From Streptomyces sp. NBC_00554 (lineage in GTDB: Bacteria > Actinomycetota > Actinomycetes > Streptomycetales > Streptomycetaceae), in assembly GCF_041431135.1 (NCBI RefSeq), contig NZ_CP107799.1, positions 9,874,501-9,938,500 on the forward strand: a stretch of DNA of 64,000 bases, written 5' to 3'. Positions 16,271 through 24,990 of this stretch are shown in pieces (within the stretch, counting starts at the first letter, position 1; the number at the start of each line of letters is the position of its first letter). The position numbers and the translations under genes are program-made. Under the pieces are notes generated by a model. It did no database searches and had not been told where the DNA came from. It saw nothing but the letters and a program-made list of their open reading frames with translations.

Positions 16271-16924
16271 TCAGAGCCCCATCCGTCGCCGTGACGCGGC
16301 CGGCCGGACGTCGTCGAGCGACTCCACAACCCGGTCGACCATGCCGTACTCCTTCGCCTGCCCGGCCGTGAACCAGCGGTCGCGGTCGCCGTCGCGGGAG
16401 ATCGTCTCCTCGCTCTGGCCGGTGTGCTCCGCGGTGATCCGCTCGATGGCCTTCTTCGTGAACTCCAGGTTCTGCGCCTGGATCTCGATGTCCGCGGTCG
16501 TTCCGCCGATACCGGCCGACGGCTGATGCATCATGATCCGAGCGTTCGGCAGCGCGAAGCGTTTCCCGCGCGCTCCCACGCTGAGCAGGAACTGCCCCAT
16601 GCTCGCGGCGAATCCCATGGCGAGCGTCGAGACGTCGTTCGGGATCAGCGTCATCGTGTCGTAGATCGCGAGGCCCGCGGTCACCGATCCGCCCGGGCTG
16701 TTGATGTACAGGCTGATGTCGGTCCGCGAGTCCTCCGCGGACAGCAGGAGCAGTTGGGCACAGACCCGGTTCGCGGAGACCTCGTCGACCTGCGTACCGA
16801 GCAGAACGATCCGCTGCGCGAGCAGTTGTGCGGCCAGATGATCGTCGAAGCGGGTCGCAGGCGTGTCGCCCTCGTCGGCCCGCGGTGCGCGGGCCGGATC
16901 CCAGCCGGTGATGAGTGGAGTCAT
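16271..16924 (-). CDS. clpP3: ClpP3 protease subunit
   Basis: A 217-residue ClpP peptidase with a full triad: nucleophile Ser in GFAASMG, His in IMMHQPSAG, Asp in GDRDRWFTAGQAKEYGMVD. It also has INSPGGSVTAG. The N-terminus carries about 25 extra residues that may be a propeptide. GGAGG precedes the ATG at 16924. It is the first gene of the clpP3-clpP4 operon, expected to be activated by PopR when the main ClpP1P2 protease is limiting. Confidence 0.93.
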   Translation of the reverse strand: MTPLITGWDPARAPRADEGDTPATRFDDHLAAQLLAQRIVLLGTQVDEVSANRVCAQLLLLSAEDSRTDISLYINSPGGSVTAGLAIYDTMTLIPNDVSTLAMGFAASMGQFLLSVGARGKRFALPNARIMMHQPSAGIGGTTADIEIQAQNLEFTKKAIERITAEHTGQSEETISRDGDRDRWFTAGQAKEYGMVDRVVESLDDVRPAASRRRMGL

Positions 16925-17017
16925 CGGTCCTCCGTGAGGTGTCGGAGCGGAGCGGCTTTCGTCGCCGCGATTTCCACCATCGGACCGAATGCGCCCGGGG
17001 ATCAGGTTTCTCGGCCG

Positions 17018-17033
17018 GTAGCAGATTCGCTAC
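17018..17033. promoter_or_regulatory. Candidate PopR/ClgR-type site upstream of clpP3
   Basis: GTAGC and GCTAC form an inverted repeat with a 6-bp AT-richer spacer (AGATTC), 94 bp upstream of the clpP3 ATG. The position fits an activator site; I cannot confirm the PopR consensus from memory. Confidence 0.35.
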
Positions 17034-17158
17034 GGGCAGAGGGGGGCGGAAGGGGGCAGGCCGAACCGGAAGCGGCGCCGTCCCGTCCCGGCCGGAAGTC
17101 CTCGGCTCAGTCGGCCTCGGATCCGCGGAACACGGCGGTCCGCCTTGCGCTGTGACAG

Positions 17159-17281
17159 TCACAGGACGGCCGCATCCGAGGTCAGCTGCCCGGTCTTCAG
17201 CTCGACGAAGCCGAACCGGCCGCCCTGACTGCACTCATGGGCGGCGCGGATGAGGCCGTCCGACCTGGGGGAAGGCGCCAT
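17159..17281 (-). CDS. Possible 40-residue protein
   Basis: A short ORF beginning ATG 17281, with AGGAAGG almost adjacent. The peptide MAPSPRSDGLIRAAHECSQG and GRFGFVELKTGQLTSDAAVL has balanced composition, unlike the Arg/Pro-rich shadows around it. Nothing homologous is recalled. It could be a real small protein or a chance ORF between two operons. Confidence 0.3.
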   Translation of the reverse strand: MAPSPRSDGLIRAAHECSQGGRFGFVELKTGQLTSDAAVL

Positions 17282-17393
17282 TTCCTTCCTACGCGACCAC
17301 TGCACGATTCCCACCGGCTCACCCTTGGCGCAACGCGTTCTCACGCCCCCGAACGGGGAGTGGCCCGGCCGATGGGCGCAGCGGTTACTCGCC

Positions 17394-18185
17394 CTACCCG
17401 CCGCTTGCCTTGCCGTTGCCGGCCCCGTTATCCGCGCCGTCGGAGTCGTTGCCGGGATTCCCGTTGCCCGGCGTGCCGGTGTTCCCCGCCGTGCCCGTGC
17501 CGGTGTCCGCAGTGCTCTCGCCGGGTTTGCCCGTGTCGCTGGACCTGCCCGGTGCGGCTGTCGCCCGCGCCAACTGCTCGGCGCAGTACGCGGCGACCTT
17601 GCCCTCGCCGCCCGCCGCCGCGACGAGTTGCTGCCAGGCCGTCGCGTCGAGCGCCTTGCCGCGGTCCTTGACCTGCTCGTAGGCGCGGCAGTGGGCTTCG
17701 GTGTCCTGGGCGGCGGCCGAGCCGTTCGTCGGTCCGACGCCGCCGGAGGATGCCGACGAGGTCTCACCGCTCGGCCGGCCCGGGGCGGACGCCGAGGGGT
17801 GAGCGGTCTTCCGGTCGGCACCGGCGCCGTCCGTGGACGAGTCGGCCGAACCGATGGCCGCGACCGCGACACCGCCCAGGGCGAGGCTGGCGAACACGGC
17901 GGCGAACGTTGTCTTCACAGGGCGCCCGGTTCGCCGCTCCACGGGCAGCCGCCAGTCGTCCCGGCGCCGGGTACGCACCCGATGCGCGTCCGTGCCACGG
18001 GTGGCCCGGAAGGCGGCCACGGCCCGCTGCTCGGCGTCGGGAGCGAGATCGGCTCCGCGTAGGACGGTGGCCAGCACCGTCTCCAGCGCGGTGTCGTCAC
18101 GTACGTTCCGCGGGGCGGACACGGCGTCGTCAGGGGGGACCCATCGACGGCCCGGCACTCCGTCGCCGCTCAGCCGTTCACGCAT
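17394..18185 (-). CDS. Single-pass membrane protein paired with sigma factor
   Basis: A 263-residue protein with a cytoplasmic N-terminus (about 1-90), one transmembrane helix (about 93-112, VKTTFAAVFASLALGGVAVA), and a Ser/Gly/Thr-rich extracellular part with two Cys (EAHCRAYEQVKDRGKALD, AAYCAEQLA). The ATG at 18185 overlaps the sigma factor stop by 8 bp, so translation is coupled. The layout suggests an anti-sigma or sigma-associated sensor, although no zinc-binding anti-sigma motif is visible. The tail is a low-complexity Gly/Asn/Thr run. Confidence 0.8.
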   Translation of the reverse strand: MRERLSGDGVPGRRWVPPDDAVSAPRNVRDDTALETVLATVLRGADLAPDAEQRAVAAFRATRGTDAHRVRTRRRDDWRLPVERRTGRPVKTTFAAVFASLALGGVAVAAIGSADSSTDGAGADRKTAHPSASAPGRPSGETSSASSGGVGPTNGSAAAQDTEAHCRAYEQVKDRGKALDATAWQQLVAAAGGEGKVAAYCAEQLARATAAPGRSSDTGKPGESTADTGTGTAGNTGTPGNGNPGNDSDGADNGAGNGKASGG

Positions 18186-18981
18186 GCCCGCTTCCGTTCC
18201 TGTCCGACATCTTCGATTCACCTGGCGTTCCGGGCCCTGCTGCCTGTCCGCCGGCCCAGTGCCGCGGGCGTCGTTCACTTCGACTCCCCAGCGTCCGGGG
18301 CGCCTCATCCGTCACACCCTCGGCCGCTTGGCCCGCGACGCCCAACTGGTGGGCGAGGCGTTTCAGACCTCGGTGGGCGGCGGTGCGCACGGCTCCCGGG
18401 CGCTTGCCGAGGACGCGCGCGGAGGCGGTACCGTCCAGGCCGACAACGACTCGCAGGAGCACGGCCTCGGCTTGGTCCTTGGGCAGCCCACGGACCAGTT
18501 CCAGGGCCCGCTCGGTGGAGAGGGTCTCCAGTGCCTGGTCATGGGTGCTGTGCGGGCCGGGCAGGTTCAGTACGTCCTGCTCGGTCCCTCCCGACCGGGG
18601 CCGCACGCGCTGGCGACGCAGATGGTCCAGTGCCCGGTGCCGGGCGATGGTCGCCGTCCAACCGCGGAAACCGGCCCCGTCCCCCTTGAACCGTGCGAGG
18701 TCACGGGCGATCTCCAGCCAGGCGTCGGACGCCACGTCCTCCGCGTCCTCGCCGACGAATCCGCGCAGATACCCGAGCAGGCCCGGCTGCACGATCCGGT
18801 AGGCGACCGCGAAGGCGGCCTCGTCCCCGTCCTGGGCCCGCGCGACTGCCGCGCTCAATTCCCCGTCGTACGTCTGTACGCGGCGAGATTGCCGTGCCTG
18901 GCCCAAGACTGTCCTCGTTCGCACCTGGTTCAAAGCGAGTCCGTTCCGTCCGACGAGCCTCGTTGGCATCGACGGCCCCAT
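18178..18981 (-). CDS. ECF-like sigma-70 family sigma factor
   Basis: A sigma factor of up to 267 residues. Region 2 spans DEAAFAVAYRIVQPGLLGYL, EDVASDAWLEIARDLARF and FRGWTATIARHRALDHLRRQ. Region 4 is LPKDQAEAVLLRVVVGLDGT with VLGKRPGAVRTAAHRGLKRL. The true start is uncertain: ATG 18981, ATG 18969 and a GTG further in are all possible, and no strong ribosome site marks one. It overlaps the membrane protein gene that likely controls it. Confidence 0.9.
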   Translation of the reverse strand: MGPSMPTRLVGRNGLALNQVRTRTVLGQARQSRRVQTYDGELSAAVARAQDGDEAAFAVAYRIVQPGLLGYLRGFVGEDAEDVASDAWLEIARDLARFKGDGAGFRGWTATIARHRALDHLRRQRVRPRSGGTEQDVLNLPGPHSTHDQALETLSTERALELVRGLPKDQAEAVLLRVVVGLDGTASARVLGKRPGAVRTAAHRGLKRLAHQLGVAGQAAEGVTDEAPRTLGSRSERRPRHWAGGQAAGPGTPGESKMSDRNGSGHA

Positions 18982-19646
18982 TGAGACCAGCGCGCGTTCT
19001 CACGGAAGTGTCACAACGCATCAGGCGTCCCTCACGTCGTCGTCGGAGCTCCTGTCGGGTGGGCGGCGAAGCCGCGAGGGCCGTCGGCAGCTCCAAGGAA
19101 ACGGCGACGTAAGGACGTTGAGCCGATCCGTGCGCCGGGCCGGACGGCGTTACGGCTCAGCAACGCCCGGCGAATCCGGCGTTGGGACACCTGTCCGCAA
19201 CCCGTGCCGTCCCGGCCGGGTGACGTATCGCGCTGGCCGTGCGCTGTGTGAGTACCGAGTCCGCACCGGACCGCCCGATGGTGATCGGTGATCGCCAGGC
19301 CGGACGTCGGTGCCAGGACCACTCCCGGAGCTCTCTCCGCGTCGCTCTCGACTCCCCCCGGAGGCGACATGGAGAGGGAGGGGGGCGGCCGGACCCCAAC
19401 CCCTGTGGGGGTCCGGCCGCCCCACACGCCGTTCGGACCGACGGCGGACGATCACATCACCCGCGTACGCCCCGAACCCGCGCAGCGAGGTCGGCAAGTG
19501 ATCCGCCACGCCACCCGGTTCTCCGGGGGTCCGACAACTGGCGCAGAGCCGTCTCTCACCTTGCCGCACGACGGCCGGGGGGCTCCCGGAACGCGGCGTG
19601 CGCCGGGTGGAGTGATGCTCCGGCGCCCCCGCGCGCTCCTTGTGTG
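18982..19646. other. 665-bp gap without a credible gene
   Basis: Between the sigma factor (minus strand) and the DUF1877 gene. Open frames here have shadow-like Arg/Pro-rich composition. The only structure I see is the strong hairpin at 19382-19423. An unannotated small RNA ending at that hairpin is possible. Confidence 0.5.
19382..19423. terminator. Strong 16-bp stem hairpin
   Basis: 19382-19397 pairs perfectly with 19408-19423 (arms built on GGGCGGCCGGACCCC) around a 10-nt loop. It terminates no recognised gene, so it may end an unknown transcript. Confidence 0.7.
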
Positions 19647-20141
19647 ATGAGCCTCTACTTCCATTTGCGAGCGGTGCCGCCCCCGGCACTGCGCAACAGC
19701 GCGACCTGGCTGGAACGGCTGTTCGGGGACGACTCGGACACCGTCCAGCACCGCCTCGACCGGCACCGCGAGGAGGTGCTGGACAAGCGTTATCTGGACC
19801 AGGAACTCCTCTACGTCGGCGATCCCCCGCACCGCGCGGAGGATCGACCCCGGGCCCAAGTGGTGCTCGGCGGTCGGCCGGTGTTCCACCCTGATCGGTA
19901 CAAGCCACCGTTCCTGGTGCTGACGGCGGGCCAAGCGCACCGCGTGGCCAGGTTCCTGACGATGACCGACTTCGACGCGCTGTGGGTCTTCGCCCGCAAC
20001 GAACTGCTGCCGCGCTACGGCGGCGTCACCGCAGAGCCCGACACGCGGGGCATCTTCGCGGCGGCGCATCGGGAGCTGACCGAGTTCTACACGCAGACGG
20101 CCGCGTCCGGAGACGCGGTGGTGAAGTGGCTGCCGACCTGA
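19647..20141 (+). CDS. YfbM-like DUF1877 protein
   Basis: A 164-residue protein with the DUF1877 pattern: MSLYFHLRAVPPPALRNSA, WLERLFGD, LDKRYLDQELLYVG, PFLVLTAGQAHRVARFLTM, and FYTQTAASGDAVVKWLPT at the end. The ATG at 19647 fits this start. E. coli YfbM is the family reference; no function is established. It is the last gene before the accessory island. Confidence 0.87.
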   Translation: MSLYFHLRAVPPPALRNSATWLERLFGDDSDTVQHRLDRHREEVLDKRYLDQELLYVGDPPHRAEDRPRAQVVLGGRPVFHPDRYKPPFLVLTAGQAHRVARFLTMTDFDALWVFARNELLPRYGGVTAEPDTRGIFAAAHRELTEFYTQTAASGDAVVKWLPT

Positions 20142-20182
20142 AGCACCCGGCACGCGGACTCCTCCACGGCCCTCGCCAGGCT

Positions 20183-20286
20183 CAATCAGGAGACCTGACT
20201 TCCGCGCCGTACGCCTGCTGGGCCGCCGCAAGGTATTCCGGGTACGGCCCGACGCCGCTGGAGATCCTCGACAATACACAAACCAC
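20183..20286 (-). pseudogene. Possible C-terminal gene fragment at island edge
   Basis: On the minus strand a frame ends SGVGPYPEYLAAAQQAYGAE then VRSPD and a stop at 20183. Its composition is that of a real protein C-terminus, but it opens only at a GTG at 20286, straight after the DUF4145 stop. It may be the tail of a chromosomal gene cut by the island, or a small ORF. The family is not recognised. Confidence 0.3.
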
Positions 20287-20365
20287 TCAGTTTGCTGACG
20301 CCTGCCTACGGTTGTGAAATTCCTCGTACTTGACTGCGAAGACGTAGATGTAGTTCAGAAGAGCC
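20287..20365 (-). pseudogene. C-terminal piece of IS-split DUF4145 gene
   Basis: Reads ALLNYIYVFAVKYEEFHNRR then QASAN and a stop at 20287. It continues the protein whose N-terminal part lies at 21784-22311: removing the element and one TA joins the pieces in the same frame. The join codon is TAG where the family would have Glu. Confidence 0.8.
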
Positions 20366-20478
20366 TAAGGCTTGTCCCGTTACTCGGGTGCCGGGTGGGG
20401 CACCTGGCATGACTTGGTACGGTTGTCTGCATTTGGATGGCCTGGCTATAGGGCCTCAGATCTCCTGGAGGCCGGTCA

Positions 20479-20910
20479 GTGCGGTTCGCTTGCCGAAACT
20501 TCGGGTTGTCGGATCTGTCGCGGCGTGGTCTCGCGCCGCAGGAGGCTCCCCTGGAGGTCCTTCTCCTCGACATCGAGGCAGAGCTGTCCATCCGGGAAGA
20601 CGGACGGGTGGTGTGGTCCGAAGAGGCGTTTCCCGTGGCCGAGCTGGCGTACCACCTTTCGCTCTGGCTCCAGTGTCCGGATGCCGGCCGAGCGGACTTC
20701 GAGCTCGACTCGATGCAGGCGGATCCGGGACTGATCCGCATCGTGCACTCTGGTGAGGGCTGGCGGATCGGCTCGATCTTCACGCCGAACTTCTGGACCT
20801 CACCCATCCCCTGGGACGGTCTCGTGGCAGAGATCGAGCAGTTGGACCGTTCCGTGCGCGAAGGCATTGCCGCGATGGGCATCGATCCCGCCTTCATTCC
20901 AAAGCCCTGA
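20479..20910 (+). CDS. Passenger protein in IS copy 1 (DUF7878-like)
   Basis: A 143-residue protein from GTG 20479 with TGGAGG upstream. It contains LEVLLLDIEAELSIREDGRV, FPVAELAYHLSLWLQ, and IRIVHSGEGWRIGSIFTPNF, resembling the DUF7878 type. It has no transposase or DNA-binding motif. It lies wholly between the IS inverted repeats, 42 bp ahead of the transposase, so it either moves with the element or was captured. Small acidic proteins of this kind are often immunity-like; function here unknown. Confidence 0.75.
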   Translation: MRFACRNFGLSDLSRRGLAPQEAPLEVLLLDIEAELSIREDGRVVWSEEAFPVAELAYHLSLWLQCPDAGRADFELDSMQADPGLIRIVHSGEGWRIGSIFTPNFWTSPIPWDGLVAEIEQLDRSVREGIAAMGIDPAFIPKP

Positions 20911-20952
20911 CGGCTGTTCCGGCGCGGTTGGCCGGAGTGGGATGATCATGCG

Positions 20953-21720
20953 GTGGCTGGTGTGATCACGGCGTCGGAACCGTCTTGGATAGTCCCGTTC
21001 ACCGGGCTGAGCCCGCGCCAGTTCACGAAGGTGGTCACGGCGCTGCGTCGTGCGGGGGTCGATGCCACCCGCCGCGGCAGGCCGTGGAGTCTGCCGCTGG
21101 AAGACAGAACACTACTGGTCACGGCGTACTGGCGCACCAACTTGACGATGCGTCAACTCGCCCCGCTGTTCGGCATCTCCAAGTCCGCTGCCGACCGCAT
21201 CATCGACCACCTTGGTCCGCTCCTCGCGCTGCAGCCTCGGCGCCGTTTCGCCAGAGATGCCGTGCTCATCGTGGACGGCACCTTGGTACCTACCCGCGAC
21301 CACACGATCGCCGAGCAGTCCAAGAACTACAGGTACTCCACCAACCACCAGGTCCTCATCGACGCCGATACTCGCCGGGTCGTCGTGGTCGGCCAGCCTC
21401 TGCCGGGCAACCGCAACGACTGCAGGGCGTGGGAGCAATCCGGCGCCAAAGCCGCCGTCGGGAGGGCGATGACAATCGCCGACGGCGGCTATCCGGGCAC
21501 CGGTCTCGTCATGCCCCACCGCCGCCGTGCAGGTGAGGAACTCCCCGACTGGAAACAGGAGCACAACCGCGTCCACAAGCAGGTCCGCGCCCGCGTCGAG
21601 CACACCTTCGCCCGCATGAAGACCTGGAAGATCCTCCGCGACTGCCGCCTCAAGGGCGACGGCGTCCATCACGCCATGCTCGGCATCGCCCGCCTGCACA
21701 ACCTCAACCTCGCCGGATGA
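20953..21720 (+). CDS. IS5-family DDE transposase (DDE_Tnp_4 type), copy 1
   Basis: A 255-residue transposase starting at GTG 20953. An N-terminal helix-turn-helix (TMRQLAPLFGISKSAADRII) precedes the DDE core: VLIVDGTLVPTRD (Asp), STNHQVLIDADTRRVVVVG and PGNRNDCRAWE (Asp), and RARVEHTFARMKTWKIL (Glu). It appears intact and is closely similar to the copy at 32011-32778, which is also 255 residues. It catalyses movement of the surrounding element. Confidence 0.93.
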   Translation: MAGVITASEPSWIVPFTGLSPRQFTKVVTALRRAGVDATRRGRPWSLPLEDRTLLVTAYWRTNLTMRQLAPLFGISKSAADRIIDHLGPLLALQPRRRFARDAVLIVDGTLVPTRDHTIAEQSKNYRYSTNHQVLIDADTRRVVVVGQPLPGNRNDCRAWEQSGAKAAVGRAMTIADGGYPGTGLVMPHRRRAGEELPDWKQEHNRVHKQVRARVEHTFARMKTWKILRDCRLKGDGVHHAMLGIARLHNLNLAG

Positions 21721-21783
21721 ACGAGCGAGCCCTCAGAGGCCGACCCATCCACCTCGACTCGAAGATCTTTTGCGGGACAAGCC

Positions 21784-22311
21784 TTAGGCAAGAGACAGCG
21801 CGTCCGCTGCGTCTTCCCGGCTCACAGATTCCTTGCTGAAGTGGGCACCTTGGTTGCCTAGCACTCGTAACGCCTGTGCCCAGTCGAAGAGGCGGCCCTC
21901 GATCTTCCCGTTATCGCGGAATTCTTGGAGTGCCTGGAAGAGGGCTTTCTTTTGCGTGCCCTGCTCGATACACATGCCTTCCAACGTACGGCGGACCATG
22001 ACGGCAGCTGCTGTGTACAGGTTGGCATCGAAGCATGCACGCGCTTCCACCATCTCCCGCGCTATCGATGCTGGAATGCCCGGAGCAAGTGCGGTGACCT
22101 GGGGCCACAATCGTCGAGGCTCGTTCGAGTCGTCCGAATCTACGGGCTCGCTCCAGAGCTGGGGTTGTCCACACGCCAGGCAACCCCAGAGCTTGAAGTC
22201 AGCTGGGCGGCCAGCTTGGGTTGGTGACCCGTCGCGGCGTATGACCCATTCGTCAAAAAGAGACTTTTCCTCGCACTGTGGACACTCAAGTAACCGCATT
22301 CCTTGGCCCAT
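21784..22311 (-). pseudogene. N-terminal part of DUF4145 protein, truncated by IS
   Basis: 175 residues: a zinc-ribbon-like start (LECPQCEEK, GCLACGQPQLW) and the DUF4145 helix bundle (ASIAREMVEARACFDANLYT, AAVMVRRTLEGMC, LRVLGNQGAHFSKE). The reading stops at TAA made by the IS boundary, where homologues continue into the segment now at 20287-20365. DUF4145 is seen with restriction and other defence genes. The truncated protein keeps most of the domain and could still fold. Confidence 0.85.
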
Positions 22312-22998
22312 GCATACCCCCGGACTTGGCGTGGCCGACTGCCGAGCCTAGCGTGCACGAGGTCGGTGTAGCGGCTTTGGGCGGGAGCTGTCATGGGGGC
22401 GACAGATCGGCCCGCTCCGGCCGGAGGAGGAGGCCGGTTGCGGACTCTCAGAGCCCTCAGCTTGGGAAGCTGCGGGCATTTGCGGGTGGTTCGGGCGCTG
22501 ACCTGGGCGAACGGGCTAGGTGCTGCCTCGTCGGAGGCGGCGGCTTTCACCGTGATTCCCCGCTGTTCCCCGCTCGATCTGGTGCGCTTGTGGTGCGGGG
22601 ATGGGCGGAACACGGTCGAGGGGTGTCAGGTTCGCAGGGGGTGTCAGTGGCCACGACTAGGGTCTTGGACGCGCGGTCGGCTTCCGAGGTGTCCAGCTCT
22701 GTAGAGCAGCTGCATCCCCGGTTCTGTCTGGGGGCGGCCCGGGGTGAACCCGGGACCTAACCGACGGTCGGGCTTCGTCGATGGCCAAGAGTGAGACCTG
22801 TCAGCGCCGGCCGCGCACCAATCAGTGCTGCACGTCGACCGCATGTGCACGCTTTCCAACTGTGTTGGTGGGGGCAGGGCATCGTCCACCACCGGTCACC
22901 TGCGTTCATAGATGGCCCGGCTTCGCGTCCTGCTGGGCTTGTGGTCTGGCCTGACCCCGATGAATGAGACGGAAACTGAGACGGGATTTCCTTCGGCC
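22312..22998. other. 687-bp gap holding a non-coding repeat element
   Basis: There is no convincing gene between the DUF4145 N-terminal part and the SMI1-like gene. The recognisable structure is repeat element A (22458-22596); the rest is featureless. Confidence 0.5.
22458..22596 (+). repeat. Dispersed non-coding element, copy A (139 bp)
   Basis: It starts with hairpin CAGCTT-GGG-AAGCTG (22458-22472), has GACCTG at 22500 and TTCCCCGC, and ends with paired 7-mers CTGGTGC-N4-GTGGTGC (22579-22596). Copy B has the same parts at identical spacings, with a compensatory change in the hairpin. Confidence 0.65.
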
Positions 22999-23505
22999 TC
23001 AGGGGGTGCGACAGCCGGAGTGGGCCAATGCACGGTGCGGGTAGGGGCCCTCGTGCGCCTTGCCGTGCAACCAGTCGGTAAGCCAGTGCGCGAGCGATTG
23101 TCCGATCGGTGCGGGCGCATGCCGGATGCAGCACAGGTTGGGGTCCCAGTCCCACATCTGTCCGTCGGCCGTCCGGAAGTCGATCAGCGTCCACATTGCG
23201 CAGCCCCGGTCCATCAGCGGGACGATCCCCGAGGGGAGGACGTCATCGGGATCGGTGAATCCGCGGTAGGCCGTGGTGATGTCTGCGCAGTCGCTGAACC
23301 AGTCGTCCGTCTCGGTCACGGACACTACTGCCCAGGGCCCGAAGCCACCGTTGGTGACTTCGAGATATAGCCGCTTCAACAGCTCGGGCATCGGATGCCC
23401 CACCACCTGCTCGAAGGCAGCGACCTCCTCAGCCGATACCGGGCCGGGCAGTCCCCGGCCGGCCACATGCTTACGGACCGCCAGGACGAACTCGTCATCA
23501 GTCAC
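22999..23505 (-). CDS. SMI1/KNR4 (SUKH)-like protein
   Basis: A 168-residue protein from GTG 23505. The N-terminal PVSAEEVAAFEQVVGHPMPE then LLKRLYLEVTNGGFGP is the SUKH signature (start of the SMI1/KNR4 fold). WDWDPNLCCIRHAPAPIGQS and LAHWLTDWLHGKAHEG form the end. SUKH proteins in bacteria are often immunity proteins of polymorphic toxin systems; no toxin gene is adjacent here. Repeat element B lies just upstream of its start. Confidence 0.88.
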   Translation of the reverse strand: MTDDEFVLAVRKHVAGRGLPGPVSAEEVAAFEQVVGHPMPELLKRLYLEVTNGGFGPWAVVSVTETDDWFSDCADITTAYRGFTDPDDVLPSGIVPLMDRGCAMWTLIDFRTADGQMWDWDPNLCCIRHAPAPIGQSLAHWLTDWLHGKAHEGPYPHRALAHSGCRTP

Positions 23506-23568
23506 CCCAGGATCCTCAGTGACGCAGTTCCTCTTGTCGATGCCGCTACACACAGCACCGTGCACCCT

Positions 23569-23707
23569 GAGCTTGGGAAGCTCGGGTCTCTTGGCTGCGG
23601 TTGCTGCGCCGACCTGCGGCGGAATGGCGTAGAAGCCCTGGTTGAACCTGGGGCTACCCCCCACTGTTCACCGTGGTTCCCCGCAGGATCTGGCACTCAT
23701 CTGGCAC
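23569..23707 (+). repeat. Dispersed non-coding element, copy B (139 bp)
   Basis: Hairpin GAGCTT-GGG-AAGCTC (23569-23583), GACCTG at 23611, TTCCCCGC, and paired 7-mers CTGGCAC-N4-CTGGCAC (23690-23707). The total length and internal distances equal copy A. Confidence 0.65.
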
Positions 23708-23813
23708 GCCCGCCCTTGATGAGCCGAGGATTGCCTCTACTCAAGGGCTCGGAAGACGGGGGACTTTGTGTCCGAGGCACGATGCCTTGTTCTCTCCTGT
23801 CGCACGGTGGGGC

Positions 23814-24248
23814 ATGCTCTTCGCCATGCCACCAATGGTCACACGCACCCACGCGCAAACTCACCAGGCTGGACGTCACCTCGCTGTCGCCGAGGCGCTC
23901 TTGCGAGGGTTGCCGGCCAGGTTGAAGGGCGCCCAAACCTACGTCGAGGTTGGCGCGCACACCGCACAAGTGATGGTGGCCGCTAAGGGCGCTTGGATGA
24001 TTGCGGACATCGACAAGTTCACAGCCCTGACCTGCGACCGAGTCATCCTGGTCCACATCACTGCGGACAATCATGACTTCTACGTCGCTGACGGCGACAC
24101 GCTACGTGCTGAAGTACAAGCCCGTCACAAGCAGTTCCTGGAGCAAGTGGGAGGTGTACGCCCTCGAAATCCCGATTCGAGGAACACCGTCATAAAGCCC
24201 GAGGACGTCGTTGCCTGGCGGGACCAGTGGCAGCTTCTGACCTCCTAG
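23814..24248 (+). CDS. Hypothetical protein
   Basis: About 144 residues, starting at ATG 23814 (GGTGGGG just upstream) or at in-frame ATGs 23826 or 23835. The segments AQTYVEVGAHTAQVMVAAKG, AWMIADIDKFTALTCDRVIL and VHITADNHDFYVADG look like a compact alpha/beta domain. The YVEV...AAKGAW spacing is faintly reminiscent of PD-(D/E)XK folds, but that is speculation. No close family is recognised. It is cargo in the accessory island. Confidence 0.65.
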   Translation: MLFAMPPMVTRTHAQTHQAGRHLAVAEALLRGLPARLKGAQTYVEVGAHTAQVMVAAKGAWMIADIDKFTALTCDRVILVHITADNHDFYVADGDTLRAEVQARHKQFLEQVGGVRPRNPDSRNTVIKPEDVVAWRDQWQLLTS

Positions 24249-24361
24249 CCCGAGCTTGGCCTCCGTGACTGCACACGGCTCCGGAGCCCAGGTGAGGCCG
24301 TGACGCTTTTAGGGGCCTGACCTGCGAGGGAGTGGCATCCACGGCGCCTGCTGAGCAAGGT

Positions 24362-24379
24362 CATTACGCCCCTATTACG
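24362..24379 (+). repeat. Paired 7-mer motif D
   Basis: CATTACG-N4-TATTACG, 11-bp period, 71 bp upstream of the TTG start at 24450. The same arrangement occurs at 43771-43788, and both are preceded by CTGCTGA. Confidence 0.5.
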
Positions 24380-24449
24380 TGGGCGGCCTATCACGGGTCC
24401 CGGGCGGCCCGTATCGTCGAGCACGTCAACCGGGTGCAGGGGAGGAAGG

Positions 24450-24929
24450 TTGAGCGCGGACGTGTGGACGGGGGGCACTGCCGTGGTGTCGCTCTTCGCA
24501 CTAGGCATCGCCGTAGCCGCGTATCGGAGGCAGCGTCGGGTGGAGGACTTCAAGCTGGCTCGTGACCTCCACACTGATCTCACCAGCGGAGAGGTTGCAA
24601 GGGCGCGTGAAGACCTCGGCACCCTCGTGTACGACGGTAGTCGCATCGCCGACGACGACCTCCCACGTGTCCGCAACTCCTACTTCGCGGTCCTCTGGTG
24701 CTTTGAGCGCATTTACGCCGGTCGATGCGCCATCGCCGATGGGTGGTCCTTCGGAAACAGGCCTCTGAAGCTTCTGGACCGCTTGGTCGGGTGGCAGGTG
24801 CGGTGGTGGTCAGAGAATGTGGGCCACGTGAAGCAGGTACTTGAGGACAGGCTCGGAGTCCCGCTGTCTGATGGGAACTCGCGGATGGCGCTCGACGCGT
24901 TGAGCCGCGACATCTCCAGACCTGAGTGA
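24450..24929 (+). CDS. Small N-terminally anchored protein
   Basis: A 159-residue protein starting at TTG 24450, with GGAGG perfectly placed before it. One N-terminal transmembrane helix (about 5-24, VWTGGTAVVSLFALGIAVAAY) is followed by a charged cytoplasmic helical region (RRQRRVEDFKLARDLHTDLT, VRNSYFAVLWCFERIYAGR). The gene at 29429-29902 has a similar plan. Function unknown; the DUF4760-like look of the cytosolic part is only an impression. Confidence 0.72.
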   Translation: MSADVWTGGTAVVSLFALGIAVAAYRRQRRVEDFKLARDLHTDLTSGEVARAREDLGTLVYDGSRIADDDLPRVRNSYFAVLWCFERIYAGRCAIADGWSFGNRPLKLLDRLVGWQVRWWSENVGHVKQVLEDRLGVPLSDGNSRMALDALSRDISRPE

Positions 24930-24990
24930 CCGGGGCGCGGAGCAGGCGTGCTCCTCAATCAATCGAACCACGCGACTGGAGGCCTTGGGC

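Larger units (their letters stand above)
20368..21784 (+). mobile_element. IS5-family element with passenger gene (copy 1)
   Basis: The ends are AGGCTTGTCCCG at 20368 and its exact inverted copy ending at 21784, flanked by TA on both sides (20366-20367 and 21785-21786). The 1,417-bp unit holds an unrelated 143-residue gene and then a DDE transposase, both on the plus strand. It interrupts a DUF4145 gene. Related to the element at 31946-33275. Confidence 0.85.
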
